Positions 62,551 to 64,000 of a DNA stretch of 64,000 nt are shown here, in pieces (within the stretch, counting starts at the first letter, position 1; the number at the start of each line of letters is the position of its first letter). The notes below the pieces were generated by a model, which did no database searches, was not told the origin of the DNA, and saw only the letters and a list, made by a program, of their open reading frames with translations. The position numbers and the translations under genes were made by a program. The stretch comes from Yoonia tamlensis (GTDB taxonomy: Bacteria > Pseudomonadota > Alphaproteobacteria > Rhodobacterales > Rhodobacteraceae). Location: assembly GCF_900115105.1 (NCBI RefSeq), contig NZ_FOYP01000001.1, positions 646,097 to 710,096 of the forward strand, in the 5' to 3' direction.

Positions 62551-63396
62551 ATGACAATCGCGATTACAGCCGTATCAGGCCAACTTGGCGGGGCAATTGC
62601 CCGCAATCTGATCGAAACCGCAGATGGCGAGACCATCATCGGCCTTGCCCGCACCCCTGCGAACGCAAAAGATCTTGGTATTGAAATCCGCGCTGGCGAT
62701 TACGGGCAACCGGATCAGTTGCGAGCGTCTTTAGCGGGCGTTGATACCTTGTTGCTCGTGTCCGGTATGGATGCCCCCGACGCCCGCATTCAGCAGCACC
62801 GCAATGTCATTGAGGCGGCTAAGGCCGCAGGTGTGAGGAAGATCGTTTATACCAGCATTCAAGGGGCCGAAGAGGGCACAGCCTTTTCGCCCGTCGTGCA
62901 AAGCAACCGCCAGACCGAGGCCGATGTGCGCGACAGCGGGCTTGCCTTTGCCATCGGGCGCAACGGCATCTATATCGAACCGGATGTGGAATATATTGAA
63001 AGCTACAAAGCCAGAGGCGAGATTGCCAACAGCGCCGGAGCGGGCAAATGCGGCTACACAACCCGTTCTGAGTTGGCCCATGCCTACGCTTGTCTATTGA
63101 CCAATGATAACTTCAACGGCCAGACGTTTAACCTGTGGGGCACTCCCATCAGTCAAACCGAGCTTACTGGTTACTTGAACGGTGCATTCGGCACGTCGCT
63201 GACCTATCGCGAAATGACGCCAGAAGAGTACGTCGCAGATCGCACAGCCGAGCTGGGCGATTTCATAGGCCCAATCATCGGCGGCATATATGCGGGTATT
63301 CGTCGTGGTATTTACGATGTGCCCAGCAATTTTGAAGCTGTTGCTGGCAGAGATCACCAAAGCTGGCCCGATTATTTCGGATCCCTCGCAGGTTGA
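62551..63396 (+). CDS. NmrA/QorB-like NAD(P)H:quinone oxidoreductase
   Basis: A 281-residue atypical SDR. GQLGGAIARNLIE forms the nucleotide site, then TLLLVSGMDAPDARIQQHRNVIEAAKAAGVRKIVYTSIQGAEEGTAFSPV and GRNGIYIEP. The pattern is QorB/NmrA-like, a putative NAD(P)H-dependent quinone reductase. It lacks the catalytic Tyr-Lys pair of classical SDRs, as is usual for NmrA types. Likely protective against quinones or aldehydes. Confidence 0.82.
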   Translation: MTIAITAVSGQLGGAIARNLIETADGETIIGLARTPANAKDLGIEIRAGDYGQPDQLRASLAGVDTLLLVSGMDAPDARIQQHRNVIEAAKAAGVRKIVYTSIQGAEEGTAFSPVVQSNRQTEADVRDSGLAFAIGRNGIYIEPDVEYIESYKARGEIANSAGAGKCGYTTRSELAHAYACLLTNDNFNGQTFNLWGTPISQTELTGYLNGAFGTSLTYREMTPEEYVADRTAELGDFIGPIIGGIYAGIRRGIYDVPSNFEAVAGRDHQSWPDYFGSLAG

Positions 63397-63449
63397 GAAC
63401 CCCTTTTTGCGTTGCGGCTTGAGTGCCCTATTCAGGCAAACGCCACGAG

Positions 63450-64000
63450 ATGAAAGTAACTTCAATGTCCTTAACGAAATCGTTCTTCAATTCACCTTAT
63501 ACTTTTTGGGGCATCCTAACATTGCCTGCCATTCCAATGGTGATCGGCCTGACCTCTGGCGATCCTGAAGCAGCCCATCAACTGCTGCACCCTACCGGTG
63601 AATTTGCGGCAAGGTTTATGATCATCACCATGATGATCACGCCGTTGGTGATGTTGTTTAAAGGTTGGCGTGGACCGCGATGGTTGATGAAGCGGCGGCG
63701 GTATCTTGGTGTTGCGGCATTTGCCTATGCTTTGGCACATACCGCTTTATACCTTTTTGACGAAGGTGCAGTCGCCTTTACGGGCGGCGAAATGTCCAAA
63801 CTCTACATCTGGACCGGCTGGCTTGCCTTTCTGATCTTCGTGCCCTTGGCCGTTACATCGACAGACGGCTGGGTGCGCAAACTGGGACCTCGCTGGAAAA
63901 ATCTTCAACGCTTGGTCTACGGTGCGGCGATGCTAACGCTTTTGCATTGGGCAGCGCTGCATAATTGGGGCGGGGTTGGTGCTGCGATGGTGCATTTTGT
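63450..64000 (+). CDS. Ferric-reductase-like membrane protein (cut by right edge)
   Basis: The frame is open from ATG 63450 (or 63465) to the edge, with at least 180 residues. Hydrophobic segments (about 18-35, 55-75, 85-110, 125-145, 155-175) and membrane His residues (LLHPTGEFAARF, ALAHTALYLF, LLHWAALHNWGG) resemble the ferric reductase/MsrQ-type heme-binding transmembrane domain. As it is truncated, the subfamily is uncertain: MsrQ partners with MsrP, which is not seen here. Follows the QorB-like gene after 53 bp. Confidence 0.68.
   Translation, partial: MKVTSMSLTKSFFNSPYTFWGILTLPAIPMVIGLTSGDPEAAHQLLHPTGEFAARFMIITMMITPLVMLFKGWRGPRWLMKRRRYLGVAAFAYALAHTALYLFDEGAVAFTGGEMSKLYIWTGWLAFLIFVPLAVTSTDGWVRKLGPRWKNLQRLVYGAAMLTLLHWAALHNWGGVGAAMVHF

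Overview
The window looks like chromosomal DNA of a marine alphaproteobacterium of the Rhodobacteraceae (Roseobacter group). This is inferred from moderately high GC, from protein types typical of the group (short ProS without editing domain, HdaA-like DnaA regulator, LdtR-type MarR regulator, UbiK/BMFP protein, roseobacter-type ThuA and DUF2937 proteins) and from tight operons with 4-nt ATGA/TTGA overlaps. I ran no database search; family names come from reading the sequence.

Layout. 1-36 kb is mostly housekeeping: ppk1 (cut by the left edge), hdaA, an AI-2E-type permease, proS, lolC/E-lolD, a small cytochrome c, parE with a coupled low-GC membrane gene, an epimerase, a YciA-type thioesterase, a DCC/saccharopine-dehydrogenase-like pair, a MATE pump, a Hint protein, the block lgt - midA-like methyltransferase - pgeF/yfiH, ubiK, an M42 peptidase, proC-csaA-hydroxyacid dehydrogenase, aspartate aminotransferase, sdhE, a hydrolase/WYL-regulator divergon, ldtR, gloA, tRNA-Glu(TTC) and recJ.

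37.2-46.4 kb is the most unusual part. A leftward operon encodes a fucosyltransferase-like enzyme, a PqqD-family protein with an acidic tail, an HPr-kinase-like P-loop protein, two GT2 glycosyltransferases and a PF14907-type nucleotidyltransferase, followed by a secreted Thr/Pro-tailed protein and galE. It converges on a rightward gene that fuses an HPr-kinase-like P-loop domain to a GT2 glycosyltransferase. The PqqD/HPr-kinase/nucleotidyltransferase trio resembles tailoring modules of peptide natural products, but no cyclase, protease, radical-SAM enzyme or ABC exporter is visible. It may be an uncharacterised peptide or surface-glycan modification system.

46.8-52.4 kb is a surface/secretion module: TadE-like and TadG-like proteins behind two near-consensus CtrA boxes, a 54-residue small protein, and an OmpR-type two-component system flanked on both sides by secreted proteins with Asn-Gly repeats.

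52.4-59.5 kb is a catabolic operon for a deoxy-sugar (L-fucose or L-rhamnose type): GntR regulator, enolase-superfamily dehydratase, CUT1 ABC importer, RhaM-type mutarotase and SDR dehydrogenase. After a decayed IS3-family fragment, 60.1-64 kb holds a LysR regulator divergent from a small stress-type cluster (DUF2218, two secreted NTF2-like proteins, a QorB-like reductase and a ferric-reductase-like membrane protein cut by the right edge).
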